Of a stretch of 64,000 nt of DNA, positions 35,193 to 42,834 are shown piece after piece. The notes below the pieces were generated by a model that was not told the origin of the DNA, did no database searches, and saw nothing but the letters and a program-made list of their open reading frames with translations. The number at the start of each line of letters is the position of its first letter. Position 1 is the first letter of the stretch. The stretch comes from Bradyrhizobium sp. SZCCT0148 (GTDB lineage Bacteria > Pseudomonadota > Alphaproteobacteria > Rhizobiales > Xanthobacteraceae), in contig NZ_JAFCKT010000001.1 in assembly GCF_018129985.1 (NCBI RefSeq), positions 930,001 through 994,000 on the forward strand, written 5' to 3'. Position numbers and translations under genes: made by a program.

Positions 35193-35819
35193 ATGGCCGA
35201 TGAGCACGCCGATGTGAAATTCATAGTCGACTCAGCACCGCGATTAGCCGGGATCGCCACTTTAGCGGCCATGTCATTTGGGCTTGGTGAGGGGGTAAAC
35301 GAAGCCATCAAAGAGTCGCGCGGAAAAACCAATTACCCTTACGGATGGTCACAGGCCGCCCTCGGGTTTCAGGATGGTACGCTCATGATGGCAGTTGTGC
35401 GAACCTGCATTCTCCTAGACAGCGACCCGAAGACGGTAAGTTTACAAGGGGTCTTTAGGCGTCTGAAAATACCTGGAGTCCAGCGCGCCCTCATCGAAAA
35501 GGTCTATGGCGAACACGAAGGCTTTCAAGCCATGTTCGGTCCTTCACCTACTGAAATGGTCGCGGATTTTCTTTCGTTGTACGGCGAGATTGATTGGAAA
35601 ATGCATTCAAGGCTCATCCACTTTCGCAATTTTGGAGTGGTCCACCTGCTAGATCGCAAAAATTGGAAGTCCATCAGGTTCGACGAGATGCGCCATATGG
35701 TCGTGTTGGTTGGCAGGCTCAGTGACAAGCTAACAGAACTTTGTCGCTCACCTGTCGCACCTGTCGGGCACTTAATCAAAGAATGGCGCCTGTACGGCAC
35801 GGAAGCTCTCGCCAGATAG
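35193..35819 (+). CDS. AbiU2/HEPN-like candidate defence protein
   Basis: This 208-residue all-helical protein has a C-terminal half carrying HSRLIHFRNFGVVHLLDRKNW, with R145 and H151 spaced as R-N-x4-H. This is the R-x4-6-H pattern of HEPN RNases, and the RNFGVVHL segment resembles AbiU2-type HEPN proteins. The N-terminal half (GYSQAALGFQDGTLMMAVVRTCILLD-like) matches the usual helix before it. HEPN proteins of this type act as RNA-cleaving toxins or abortive-infection factors. No obvious antitoxin nucleotidyltransferase is adjacent. The codon use is more A/T-rich than that of the flanking chromosome, in keeping with acquired cargo. Confidence is moderate because only the motif, not the whole domain, is recognised. 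Confidence 0.5.
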   Translation: MADEHADVKFIVDSAPRLAGIATLAAMSFGLGEGVNEAIKESRGKTNYPYGWSQAALGFQDGTLMMAVVRTCILLDSDPKTVSLQGVFRRLKIPGVQRALIEKVYGEHEGFQAMFGPSPTEMVADFLSLYGEIDWKMHSRLIHFRNFGVVHLLDRKNWKSIRFDEMRHMVVLVGRLSDKLTELCRSPVAPVGHLIKEWRLYGTEALAR

Positions 35820-35869
35820 TAATTTCGTGGCGACGATCGCGCTTGCTGTCCGCCCCCTCACAGTCGGGC

Positions 35870-37366
35870 TCAGCCACTCATCCACGCGCCGCTATCGTGC
35901 CCGCCGCCCCATAAGAACCCGCGCCGGCGCCGTGGCTTGTCTCGCCGATAGATCTGCTCAGCAAAGCGCAGCATCATCATCGCGTAGCGGGTGGCCGATA
36001 GAAGGTCATCACCCAGCTTCACCACCTTGCCGTCCTTTCGGTGATAGAGCCGGAATTCCTCGAACCAGTCGAGCAGGGTGCTGAAGACCTTAAACTTGCC
36101 GGTCTCCATCCGCGTTAGCATGTCCATCAGCCCGGCCTCGACGCTCACAGAGCCGTCCTGAAACTGAGCGTGCATGTCCAACATGTTGAGCTGCTGATCC
36201 CGGTACTGCTGAGCTAGGGCCACGCCGGCACCCTCCAGCGTTTCCCGGCGGCCGTCACGCGGCCACGCCCAGGGCAGGGGACCCCACGACCTGATGGCGC
36301 CGGCATGCACCACCGGTGTGGCCTCGCGCAGCCGGTGAGCTTTGACGACGTAGACGATGTCCTGATCCGCGTCCCAAGCAAGTTCTACAGCAGCAAAGGG
36401 GTGATCCCAGCCGAAGTCCATTCCGCCGATGCGGTGCCAGTGCGCGGGGATCTCAAAAGGCGCAACGGTAAGCGTCTCTTCGGCTACCGGGAAGATGCGG
36501 CCCGAGCCCAAGATTGGGATGCCCTTTGTGCGCGCGTCGCGTTCGTGCGCCGCGTACCCGGCAGTGATCTGCTTACGGCGTTCGGGCGTGAAGTGCTCGG
36601 CCTCCTCGATGGTCATGGCGGTGTCGTTCCGGTCCGGCGACTTTTCCATCAGGAAGCGCCGCACCACCTCGGACATGCCGAGCAGGGGAGTGAAGGTCAG
36701 CCAAACCGGGCCACCGGTGACGTTCGTTCGCGTCAAGCCTTCCGAATAAATGTCGTCCGGAGGCTCCTCATCGAACCAAAGCCAGTGCAGAGTTTCGCCT
36801 TGCCACTTCTCGCGGCCCTGCACGTAGGATTTCAGCCCGATCGAGCTTTGACCGGCCTGCACGTCGCCACCGCCGCCCCACCGAACAATGATGGTCCCGA
36901 CAAGATCGGAGACGCCGGCGCCGGGCACTGTCTCCACGATCGCATCTTTAGGGATTGAGCCGGTCCCGTGCTGTCCGACGCGACCAAGCAAGATGCGTTG
37001 CGGATTGTCTCGCAAGGTCTCGCCCGTCGGACTGCCAACCCATGCGAAGGTCGGCTCATCGAACACCTTACCCTTCCAATCGTCAGGGTAACGGCCGGTC
37101 GCATGCATGGCCGCCTCAAATCCGCCGGCGATGGTTTTGCCGACCTGGTTGGCTGCCCGGAATAGCCGCTCCCGATAGACCAAGCCCGCTTCGTGGAAGG
37201 CGCGCTGCTTGGGGTAGGGGCGATAATACTTCAGCCGGTTCTCAGTTAAGCGCCGGTTTAGCTCCGCTTGCGCCTTCGCCAGCGCTTTGGCCTCTTTCTC
37301 GCTCAGATGCTTTGCGACGGAAGTCGTCGATGATTTCTCTAAGTTCTTCGTCGCCGACGTCGTCAT
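35870..37366 (-). CDS. terL: Phage terminase large subunit
   Basis: This 498-residue packaging motor has an ATPase domain with Walker A AANQVGKT (71-78) and Walker B WLWFDEE (195-201). A C-terminal RNase-H-type nuclease starts with GMDFGWDHP (D317 and D321 as metal-ligand candidates), with DMHAQFQDGSVSVEAGLMDML and DDLLSATRYAMMMLRFAE further on. The protein cuts and pumps DNA into a prohead. The ATG at 37366 lies inside the preceding gene (125-base overlap), with GAGGAC eight bases upstream; no later ATG would keep the N-terminus. No portal or capsid gene follows, which is odd for a prophage. Confidence 0.92.
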   Translation of the reverse strand: MTTSATKNLEKSSTTSVAKHLSEKEAKALAKAQAELNRRLTENRLKYYRPYPKQRAFHEAGLVYRERLFRAANQVGKTIAGGFEAAMHATGRYPDDWKGKVFDEPTFAWVGSPTGETLRDNPQRILLGRVGQHGTGSIPKDAIVETVPGAGVSDLVGTIIVRWGGGGDVQAGQSSIGLKSYVQGREKWQGETLHWLWFDEEPPDDIYSEGLTRTNVTGGPVWLTFTPLLGMSEVVRRFLMEKSPDRNDTAMTIEEAEHFTPERRKQITAGYAAHERDARTKGIPILGSGRIFPVAEETLTVAPFEIPAHWHRIGGMDFGWDHPFAAVELAWDADQDIVYVVKAHRLREATPVVHAGAIRSWGPLPWAWPRDGRRETLEGAGVALAQQYRDQQLNMLDMHAQFQDGSVSVEAGLMDMLTRMETGKFKVFSTLLDWFEEFRLYHRKDGKVVKLGDDLLSATRYAMMMLRFAEQIYRRDKPRRRRGFLWGGGHDSGAWMSG

Positions 37367-37634
37367 ACCGGTTGTCCTCGATAGTGTATTCCTTCGGCAG
37401 CACGCTCGCGATTAGCTTCAGGTAATCGCGCGGGTTCTCCCGGTAGACGATCTCGATAGCGGCCTGACCACGCGGAAGGCTGGCGGCGTTTTCGGCAGCA
37501 CCCCGCATGTGGAAGTGGTCCAACAGCGCCTGGATAAAATCAGCGTGTAGCTTGTTGCGAGCGCCCTTATGGCGGCCACCATTGCCGCTATTCCCAGGCA
37601 AGAAGCGCCCGGTCTTGGGATCCTGCTCCGCCAT
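37242..37634 (-). CDS. DUF5681 protein (small-terminase-like)
   Basis: This 130-residue protein begins MAEQDPKTGRFLPGNSGNGG, the K-T-G-R-F-x-P-G-N-x-G-N-x-G signature of DUF5681. These proteins lie next to large terminase genes and probably serve as the small, DNA-recognising subunit. A helical middle (FIQALLDHFHMRG, DYLKLIASVLPKEY) and a basic tail follow. It overlaps terL by 125 bases in another frame, and its ATG shares a base with the stop of the upstream gene (TGATG), so the three genes are translationally coupled. Confidence 0.83.
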   Translation of the reverse strand: MAEQDPKTGRFLPGNSGNGGRHKGARNKLHADFIQALLDHFHMRGAAENAASLPRGQAAIEIVYRENPRDYLKLIASVLPKEYTIEDNRYDDVGDEELREIIDDFRRKASERERGQSAGEGASGAKPALN

Positions 37635-38449
37635 CAGTTCTCGTCGCTCTGATTGTTCGCCAAGATGGACCCAAGATCGTGCACGGTCTCGTGTTCTACG
37701 TAGCCCGCTGGTCCATCCGACGTCGTGACGGAGTTGCCGTTTTCCAGATCCGCCAGCATGTCCATGTCGATCACTCCGTTTTTGTCAGTCGCCTTCTCCA
37801 GGTTCGAGCGACTATCCTTTTTTGCTGGCATTTCAACCTTGCTGCCATCCGGCCTGGTGTCGCCGTATTTTTCCACGAGGAAGCGCACGAGATCATTGTC
37901 GTGGTCCGGCTCATCTTCGTACTGCCGCTCAAATGCCGCTTGAGCGGCTTTGTGGTGCTTGCCGTCGGCGATCATGCTGTCCAGACGCTCGCCGCGGCCC
38001 ACATGGTCGCGTGACAGCTGCGCGTACTTTTGATCGTCGATTGTGCCGTCAAGCCATTTCATTTCGAGGGCGTCAGCCTTGACCTTTCGGTCGATGGCCT
38101 TCCGAACCTCGACCGGATCAAGCTTGTCCAGGTCTGTGTAACCGTCCTTGTCGGTCGCATTCTTCCAATCAGCATCGGAATCGCGATCGTTATTGCCGTG
38201 CGCCAACGCCTCAAGGTCGTTGAGCGAGCCATCGGCTTGCATCTCCGAAAAAACTTCCAAGGGCATTTTTTCCAGCATCTCAGACCAGAGATGGGACTCG
38301 TATTCCTTGAACTCTCTCTGCGTCAGCTTGCCCGCGGAGAGCATGCTATGAGCATGCGCGATTGCAATGTTGGCCCCTTTCAGATCATCTTCCCACTCAG
38401 GGTGACGCTTGGAAAACGCGGTGCGCTTCAGGAGTTCACGGCTGGTCAT
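37634..38449 (-). CDS. Acidic element protein of the packaging block, unknown
   Basis: This 271-residue protein is highly charged and acidic overall, with no cysteine. It has an N-terminal helical part (RELLKRTAFSKRHPEWEDDLKGANIAIAHAHSML) and two DKDGYTDLDKL/DKNGVIDMDML segments that resemble EF-hand-like calcium loops (D-K-D/N-G-x-x-D). Position between the tail-fibre-like gene and the terminase genes suggests a packaging or structural accessory role. It ends TGATG into the DUF5681 gene. I do not recognise a family. Confidence 0.65.
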   Translation of the reverse strand: MTSRELLKRTAFSKRHPEWEDDLKGANIAIAHAHSMLSAGKLTQREFKEYESHLWSEMLEKMPLEVFSEMQADGSLNDLEALAHGNNDRDSDADWKNATDKDGYTDLDKLDPVEVRKAIDRKVKADALEMKWLDGTIDDQKYAQLSRDHVGRGERLDSMIADGKHHKAAQAAFERQYEDEPDHDNDLVRFLVEKYGDTRPDGSKVEMPAKKDSRSNLEKATDKNGVIDMDMLADLENGNSVTTSDGPAGYVEHETVHDLGSILANNQSDEN

Positions 38450-38458
38450 AGGGGGTGC

Positions 38459-39487
38459 CTACAGTTTGATGAACGTGGTGGCGAGGATGGTCGGCTGCAC
38501 GGTGCGGTGAGCATTACCGCTCGTGCCCGTCGACGTCACGCTGATGGAGTTGCTGCCGGTCAGTGATTGAAGATCACCCGATGAGCTAGCCGAGAAGGGC
38601 ACGTTCACGGCACCGGCATTGTTGGCGAGAGCCGCGTTGGAATAATTTGTCGCGGCAAAGGGGATGTGGGCGGTGGTGCTTACCGTGATGGACTGCGTAG
38701 CATTGGTCGACGTGATCGAGGGCAATTGCGCCGTCGCGAGCGCTAAGCTTTCAGCTCCGCCCGTCGCGCCGAGCGTGGTGGCCGCAGACCCGAAATAGGA
38801 TGCCGTGAGCCGACCAGCAGCAGCACCGCCCATGTCATCGAGACCGGCCAGAACGCGGCCGCGGCAGTCGGGCAGGGTGAGCGTCTTGTTTGCGGCGAAA
38901 TCAGCCGCCGCGCTAGCGCCGCGGCCGCCGCTCACAGCAAGATTGGCGTCGGCGGTCCACAGAAACGCAAACAGCGCTGAAGTATCCGCATTGGCACGCT
39001 CGGTCGCGCCGGAGCTTGCGGATCCGATCGTCCGACCATTACAGCGCACCCACCCAGAAAGCGTGCTCGCGCTGTAGAACTGCATGAATGCGCCGGTCTG
39101 AAAAATCGTGGTTGGGTCGACCGTGCCACCACCGCCGCCACCGCCAGAAGGACCGACGACCAGCAGATTGTCCTGTACGAGCTTCTGATTGAGGTTCCGG
39201 TCCGTGAGCCGGATCTTGATGACGCCATCAGCGCAGAAGACCTGCGGAACGCGGCCAGCAGCATCTAGCGTGAGCGGGTTCGGATAAGCCTGGGTGAGCG
39301 CCGTGTCCTGGTAGCAGTTCTGCGGCGTCGCGGTGGTGCCAGCCTGAATGAAATAGAGCTTCCCGCCGGCGAGCGGGCGCGCATTCTCGTCCAGTTGCTG
39401 CGTCATGCTGATGCCGGGAAGGGTGCCGGCGCCAAAGGCGAGGGTCGAGAAGGCCGAGAGGGCGATGGCGAAAACCAGACGTTTCAT
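38459..39487 (-). CDS. Tail-fibre/collar-like protein with signal peptide
   Basis: This 342-residue protein starts with a Sec-type signal (MKRLVFAIALSAFSTLAFGAG), unusual for a virion protein. The next part (SMTQQLDENARPLAGGKLYFIQAG) resembles phage fibre N-termini. After a glycine run comes a collar-like domain: GAFMQFYSASTLSGWVRCNGRTIG, GATERANADTSALFAFLW, KTLTLPDCRGRVLAGLDDMGG. A Ser/Thr/Ala-rich tail ends HRTVQPTILATTFIKL, the usual end of receptor-binding fibres. The start 39487 overlaps the previous gene by ATGA. It may re-target helper virions or act at the cell surface. Confidence 0.85.
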   Translation of the reverse strand: MKRLVFAIALSAFSTLAFGAGTLPGISMTQQLDENARPLAGGKLYFIQAGTTATPQNCYQDTALTQAYPNPLTLDAAGRVPQVFCADGVIKIRLTDRNLNQKLVQDNLLVVGPSGGGGGGGTVDPTTIFQTGAFMQFYSASTLSGWVRCNGRTIGSASSGATERANADTSALFAFLWTADANLAVSGGRGASAAADFAANKTLTLPDCRGRVLAGLDDMGGAAAGRLTASYFGSAATTLGATGGAESLALATAQLPSITSTNATQSITVSTTAHIPFAATNYSNAALANNAGAVNVPFSASSSGDLQSLTGSNSISVTSTGTSGNAHRTVQPTILATTFIKL

Positions 39488-39705
39488 GACACCACCGACA
39501 GATTTTTCCGCAGCGCGGTTCGCGCCAGCTTGCCGGGGTGCTCGCGAAGGACTGAGCACAGGTCCGACAGCTTCACCGGGTTGGCGTTGGCCGCCTGGAT
39601 GCGGTCGGCAATACCGCACAGCAGCAATCCAATGCGCTCCTCAGGCGTGCCGCTGTCGATCTCGCAGCAGAGGTCTTCGTACAGCCTGTTGTGAATGATC
39701 TTCAT
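39484..39705 (-). CDS. Small element protein, unknown
   Basis: This 73-residue helical protein (MKIIHNRLYEDLCCEIDSGTPEERIGLLLCGIADRIQAAN) has two cysteines side by side and ends in a basic segment. It starts at the TGATG overlap with the RHH gene and ends in an ATGA overlap with the fibre-like gene, so it is clearly part of the translated operon. No family is recognised. Confidence 0.6.
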   Translation of the reverse strand: MKIIHNRLYEDLCCEIDSGTPEERIGLLLCGIADRIQAANANPVKLSDLCSVLREHPGKLARTALRKNLSVVS

Positions 39706-39899
39706 CAGGTTGCTCCCACCGTCGCGCGCGGGGAGGGGATCACACCCTCACGGCGGAGACGGTCGACAACCGTGTCGCGAAGGTAGTTTGATCGCGTGGT
39801 GAAGCTCGCTGCTGCCGAGCGGTCGATAACCTCAAGCAGCTCAGGCGAGCACTTGAAGACGGCTCGCTCGGTAAAGTGGTCGGACGTTTGATCGGGCAT
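39705..39899 (-). CDS. Ribbon-helix-helix (Arc/CopG-like) DNA-binding protein
   Basis: This 64-residue protein (a GTG 12 codons upstream at 39935 is an alternative) has a short strand ERAVFKCSPELLEVIDRSAAAS followed by FTTRSNYLRDTVVDRLRREG, the sequence layout of a ribbon-helix-helix domain. It leads the operon of the 73-residue protein, fibre-like protein and terminase genes, and is the obvious candidate for controlling that late block. Confidence 0.65.
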   Translation of the reverse strand: MPDQTSDHFTERAVFKCSPELLEVIDRSAAASFTTRSNYLRDTVVDRLRREGVIPSPRATVGAT

Positions 39900-39935
39900 C
39901 TTCGTTCGCACCAGTGAGTTATTTGGTGCGGACAC

Positions 39936-40419
39936 TGTAGCTCTTACGGGATTCCGAACAAAGAGGAAAGTGTAATGTGGTCAGGCACTTAATGGCAACA
40001 AATAGCACTTCGCGGCATCGCTTGGGATTCGCGACCCTAGAAGATGTGGAAAAATTCGACTACGCGTCTATCGGTTTGAAATGTGCGCTGGGGAGCGATG
40101 GCCGTGCATGGATGAGGCTGGTCCAACTGGGGATCGCGGATTGCCCCAGCAATTGTGCTGGATGATGATCTCAGCACGATCGAGAGAGACAAAACGCGCG
40201 TCGGGCGTACGATCAAGCTTGTTAGGTGGATACGGCCGCAAGGCCCTCTCAGATGGCAGACGGTGTCGTTCTATCTTTCGCACCCGAGAGATGCCGTGAA
40301 CGACGGGCGCTATACCATCAGGATCACAGCGACAGTTGAGCGTGCTACCGAGCGCGGGCGCAGCTGGACGATCACCAGAGAAGGGCAGTTGCCACAATCG
40401 CCGGGCGATCCTGGTGTGT
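39936..40419. other. Intergenic stretch with two weak overlapping frames
   Basis: This gap contains two overlapping plus-strand frames, 39977-40165 (62 codons, GTG with GAGGAAA upstream) and 40155-40445 (96 codons). They could be one gene split by a frameshift (joined around GIADCPSNC and LDDDLSTIERDK), or chance. Neither matches a family I know. The divergent promoter of the late operon (39899) must also lie here. Confidence 0.35.
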
Positions 40420-40620
40420 TCAGCGAAAACGGTCCTGTTCCTTGACCGTTGCCGATCCCAACGGATCGCGAGGGAGCTGGACGCCCTTTACCTGAAGGAA
40501 AGCCAGCCCATAGACCTGCTCATCTGCCCACCACGGGCACTTGTAGGTCTTCCCCAGCTTGGCGCGGCTGTACCCCCATCGCCAACTCAGGTTCTGACGC
40601 CAGCCCCAACCCTCGCCCAT
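40420..40620 (-). CDS. Small Trp-rich element protein
   Basis: This 66-residue protein begins MGEGWGWRQNLSWRWGYSRAKLG, followed by KTYKCPWWADEQVYGLAF. It is rich in Trp and basic residues, with one Cys. It starts four bases after the stop of the preceding exported-protein gene, supporting a common transcript. No family is recognised. Confidence 0.5.
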   Translation of the reverse strand: MGEGWGWRQNLSWRWGYSRAKLGKTYKCPWWADEQVYGLAFLQVKGVQLPRDPLGSATVKEQDRFR

Positions 40621-40623
40621 TTG

Positions 40624-40872
40624 TCAAATCTCCAGCTGCTCCCGGACCATGCATACCGCTGGAGGATCGAGCAACGCCAGTCTGCGTTCGCATTCAGCTT
40701 TGGTCTTATCGGAGTAGGTGAGCCCGTCATGCCATCCGTGGCGCGGCTTGGTGCCGTAGCGGAGGAGGTACTCGATGCCATCGACCTTGGACGGGTAAAC
40801 GTCGCCCTCGGGCTGCTGCGCCAGCGCTGAGCCGGTCGCGATGGCGAGAACTACAATCATCAAAATGCGCAT
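40624..40872 (-). CDS. Small exported element protein
   Basis: This 82-residue protein has a signal peptide (MRILMIVVLAIATGSALAQ). The mature part (GDVYPSKVDGIEYLLRYGTKPRHGWHDGLTYSDKTKAECERRL) has two cysteines near the end. AAGAGG precedes the ATG. It could be a periplasmic exclusion or lysis-related protein. That is a guess from location only. Confidence 0.55.
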   Translation of the reverse strand: MRILMIVVLAIATGSALAQQPEGDVYPSKVDGIEYLLRYGTKPRHGWHDGLTYSDKTKAECERRLALLDPPAVCMVREQLEI

Positions 40873-40920
40873 CTTGCCTCTTGAACCGAATTGCCAAACC
40901 GGTGCTTGTCGCCATCTAAG

Positions 40921-41253
40921 CTATTGAGCCGACTCAAATTCTGTCACGTCGGAATGTGCGGTTGCTACCGCATTGCTACCAAAGGCCCTGAAAACGACCC
41001 CTCCAGGCCGATCACGGCGCACGCGCTTTGCCACTCGCTCGGCAGCTCGGACGATTGCCCAACGGTGCTTCCGTCGAGGCTCACCCTCCAATCGAGGATA
41101 GCACCATGCTGCCAGCTGAGCCGTCGTCAGTTCCTGATCCGGCAGAGCCATGAAGGCGCGCCAAACCCGCCGCTGGATCTTGCCAGCCCCGTACAAGTCA
41201 ACAACCGGCGCCGTCTCGCCGCTTTGGCCGAGGGCTGTTGGGGTCCTTTTCAC
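40921..41253 (-). CDS. Basic DNA-associated protein next to the iteron array
   Basis: This 110-residue protein (GTG start with GAGGAAGA ribosome site) is strongly basic, with RRVWRAFMALPDQELTTAQLAAWCYPRLEGEPRRKHRWAIVRAAERVAKRVRRDRPGG, given here by its ends as a likely winged-helix/HTH region (TTAQLAAWCYP then RRKHRWAIVRAAERV). It is divergent from the 52-residue protein, with the GTTAC array between them. It is therefore a candidate binder of that array. The function is inferred from position and charge. Confidence 0.6.
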   Translation of the reverse strand: MKRTPTALGQSGETAPVVDLYGAGKIQRRVWRAFMALPDQELTTAQLAAWCYPRLEGEPRRKHRWAIVRAAERVAKRVRRDRPGGVVFRAFGSNAVATAHSDVTEFESAQ

Positions 41254-41265
41254 GTCTCTTCCTCA

Positions 41266-41329
41266 GTTACGGGTTACGGTTCGGGTTACGTTACGGTTAC
41301 GGGTGCCACGGGTTACGGGGTTACGTTAC
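41266..41329 (+). repeat. Iteron-like array of GTTAC repeats
   Basis: Eight GTTAC units in the same orientation occupy 64 bases, starting at 41266, 41273, 41285, 41290, 41296, 41312, 41320 and 41325. Most extend to GTTACGG(G). A ninth, inverted copy is at 41363. The array lies between the divergent genes at 41253 and 41394, next to the RepA-like ATPase gene. It is a candidate replication origin or autoregulatory operator of the element. Confidence 0.7.
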
Positions 41330-41393
41330 GGTTCGCCTCTCTCTATGAGAGGCGACACCACCGTAACCGACCGTATATGAGCGGAACGTAGAG

Positions 41394-41552
41394 ATGGATG
41401 AGCTGGCAGTGTTCGGGTTGCTTGTGCTGATGGCAGCCGGGGCAGGGTGGCAGGTGCGCCGCCTTTGGGGTGCCGAGGCTCTGGCCGCGTTCCTGATTGG
41501 GTTTGGCATAGGGTGCCTCATCGGGATTGCTGTTGGGAGGGGCTACGTCTAG
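41394..41552 (+). CDS. Two-helix small membrane protein (52 residues)
   Basis: A short frame (MDELAVFGLLVLMAAGAGWQ to GIGCLIGIAVGRGYV) encodes two hydrophobic helices separated by a basic loop (VRRLWGAE). It is bounded by a GGAACG/GTAGAG ribosome-site-like stretch and stops tail-to-tail within the end of the RepA-like gene on the other strand. It resembles holin-like or small regulatory membrane proteins, but no family is recognised. It is the only plus-strand gene in the replication block. Confidence 0.45.
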   Translation: MDELAVFGLLVLMAAGAGWQVRRLWGAEALAAFLIGFGIGCLIGIAVGRGYV

Positions 41553-42616
41553 CCATGGTCCACCTTCCATCGGCCGCCGTACTCTCTCACCATTGATCGG
41601 TCCTCCAAGGCTTTGCGAAGGTCATGGAGCGTGGCTTTGCGGTTGGTACCTATTCCGATGGCTTTGGCGCGATTGTTCCACTCCTCCAGCGTCAGACCAT
41701 CAGCGCCGGCGTCGTAGAGAAGCCGAAAGAAGGTTTGCTGGTTCGCGGACAGTTTTGGCTCGGACGGCTTGGCGGCCGGGGTGGTGACGTCCTCCGGGCT
41801 CACGATGTTGACCGTGATAGGGTCTCCGTCCTCGTCTAAGCCGAACTCATGCACAATCGACTTAAAGGAAAACAGCGGGCCTTCTGGCATGTCGTTGGCT
41901 TTGACCACCGTGGCGGTTTTGATCTCGCTTCCGGAGATCGTCACCATGACGTCAACGTCCCCCAGGAACGCGTTGGAGCCTCGGGAACCGCGGGTCTCGT
42001 CCTTGCCGGTATGACCGACCAGGGCGACGTGCGGCCGCCCCAGATCCTCTTTCAGCCGTTCGATATTGGTGAAGAGCCGTCCCTGGTCCTTCGCCTTGTC
42101 TTCGTCGCCCCCGCCGGCCGCGATCAGCTTGGCGAACGTGTCAAAGATCAGCACCCCGGCAAAGCAGCCGGTGAAAGCTTCCGCGTTCTGCACGGTCCGC
42201 ACGACCTTAGGGACGTTGCGGGCGTCGAGGAGGTCGATCGTACTCGGCACGATGATGATGCGATTGCTGGTTTCCTCTAGTCCTAGGCGCTTGATCTGGG
42301 CGTCAATGCGCCGGCGGACGAGATCGGCGCGCTCCAGTGCGAAGTAAACGACGGCGGGGCGAACGGTAGACTTGTTCTTTCGGCCGTGCCAATCCCGGTC
42401 ATAGGCGATGCTGACCGAAAGGTCTGCCATAAGGGCAGATTTCAAGCTGCCCGGCGCACCGATCCACGCTGAAGTTTCGCCGTACGCCACGACGCCTTTG
42501 ATAAGCCAGTTGCGCCGGTACTCATCACTTCCGACGAACTCGCTCAGCGTCTCGAACTTGTAGCCCTCGCCATAGGGCTGCCTGTCTGGTTTGGTCTTTG
42601 CTGCAAGGACGTTCAT
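41549..42616 (-). CDS. RepA-like AAA (RecA-fold) ATPase
   Basis: This 355-residue protein has a RecA/AAA_25-type ATPase core with a P-loop GAPGSLKS (53-60), AVVYFALERADLVRRRIDA, a Walker-B-type VLIFDTFAKLI, and VALVGHTGKDETRGSRGSNAFLGDVDV. A C-terminal winged-helix-like part follows (SANQQTFFRLLYDAGADGLTLEEW). Such proteins are hexameric helicases of plasmids, phages and satellites. Lysine in the P-loop is present although the motif is of the atypical GxPxxxKS type. Its start overlaps the previous gene by ATGA. With the iteron-like array nearby, a replication role for the excised element is likely. Confidence 0.82.
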   Translation of the reverse strand: MNVLAAKTKPDRQPYGEGYKFETLSEFVGSDEYRRNWLIKGVVAYGETSAWIGAPGSLKSALMADLSVSIAYDRDWHGRKNKSTVRPAVVYFALERADLVRRRIDAQIKRLGLEETSNRIIIVPSTIDLLDARNVPKVVRTVQNAEAFTGCFAGVLIFDTFAKLIAAGGGDEDKAKDQGRLFTNIERLKEDLGRPHVALVGHTGKDETRGSRGSNAFLGDVDVMVTISGSEIKTATVVKANDMPEGPLFSFKSIVHEFGLDEDGDPITVNIVSPEDVTTPAAKPSEPKLSANQQTFFRLLYDAGADGLTLEEWNNRAKAIGIGTNRKATLHDLRKALEDRSMVREYGGRWKVDHG

Positions 42617-42834
42617 TCGCACCTCATCAGCTCGGGATAGACGAGGTTGAGCGCGCCCATTTGCTCAAGTCGGGCATCGACCTCCCGACTTGAGAGGTTG
42701 CCGTTCTTTAGGCTGGTGCCGAGAAGCTTCGCCTCACTCTCAAGCCACCGCGCGCGCGAGCACATGAAGCGGAGGCCGGCGAGCTGGAGTTGTTTGCGGA
42801 CTTCCGGGTCCGAGACCATGAGGGGATGGCTCAT
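42613..42834 (-). CDS. Small helical element protein, unknown
   Basis: This 73-residue protein (MSHPLMVSDPEVRKQLQLAGLRF ... LEQMGALNLVYPELMRCE) has helical content and two cysteines. It overlaps by ATGA with the RuvC-like gene before it and with the RepA-like gene after it, so it is certainly translated in this operon. No family recognised. It could be a helicase loader or partner. Confidence 0.6.
   Translation of the reverse strand: MSHPLMVSDPEVRKQLQLAGLRFMCSRARWLESEAKLLGTSLKNGNLSSREVDARLEQMGALNLVYPELMRCE

Noticed and set aside
41266..41329. GTTAC array considered as a CRISPR
   Set aside because: Units are 5-8 bases with 0-11 base gaps, there are no 25-40 base repeats or spacers and no cas genes.
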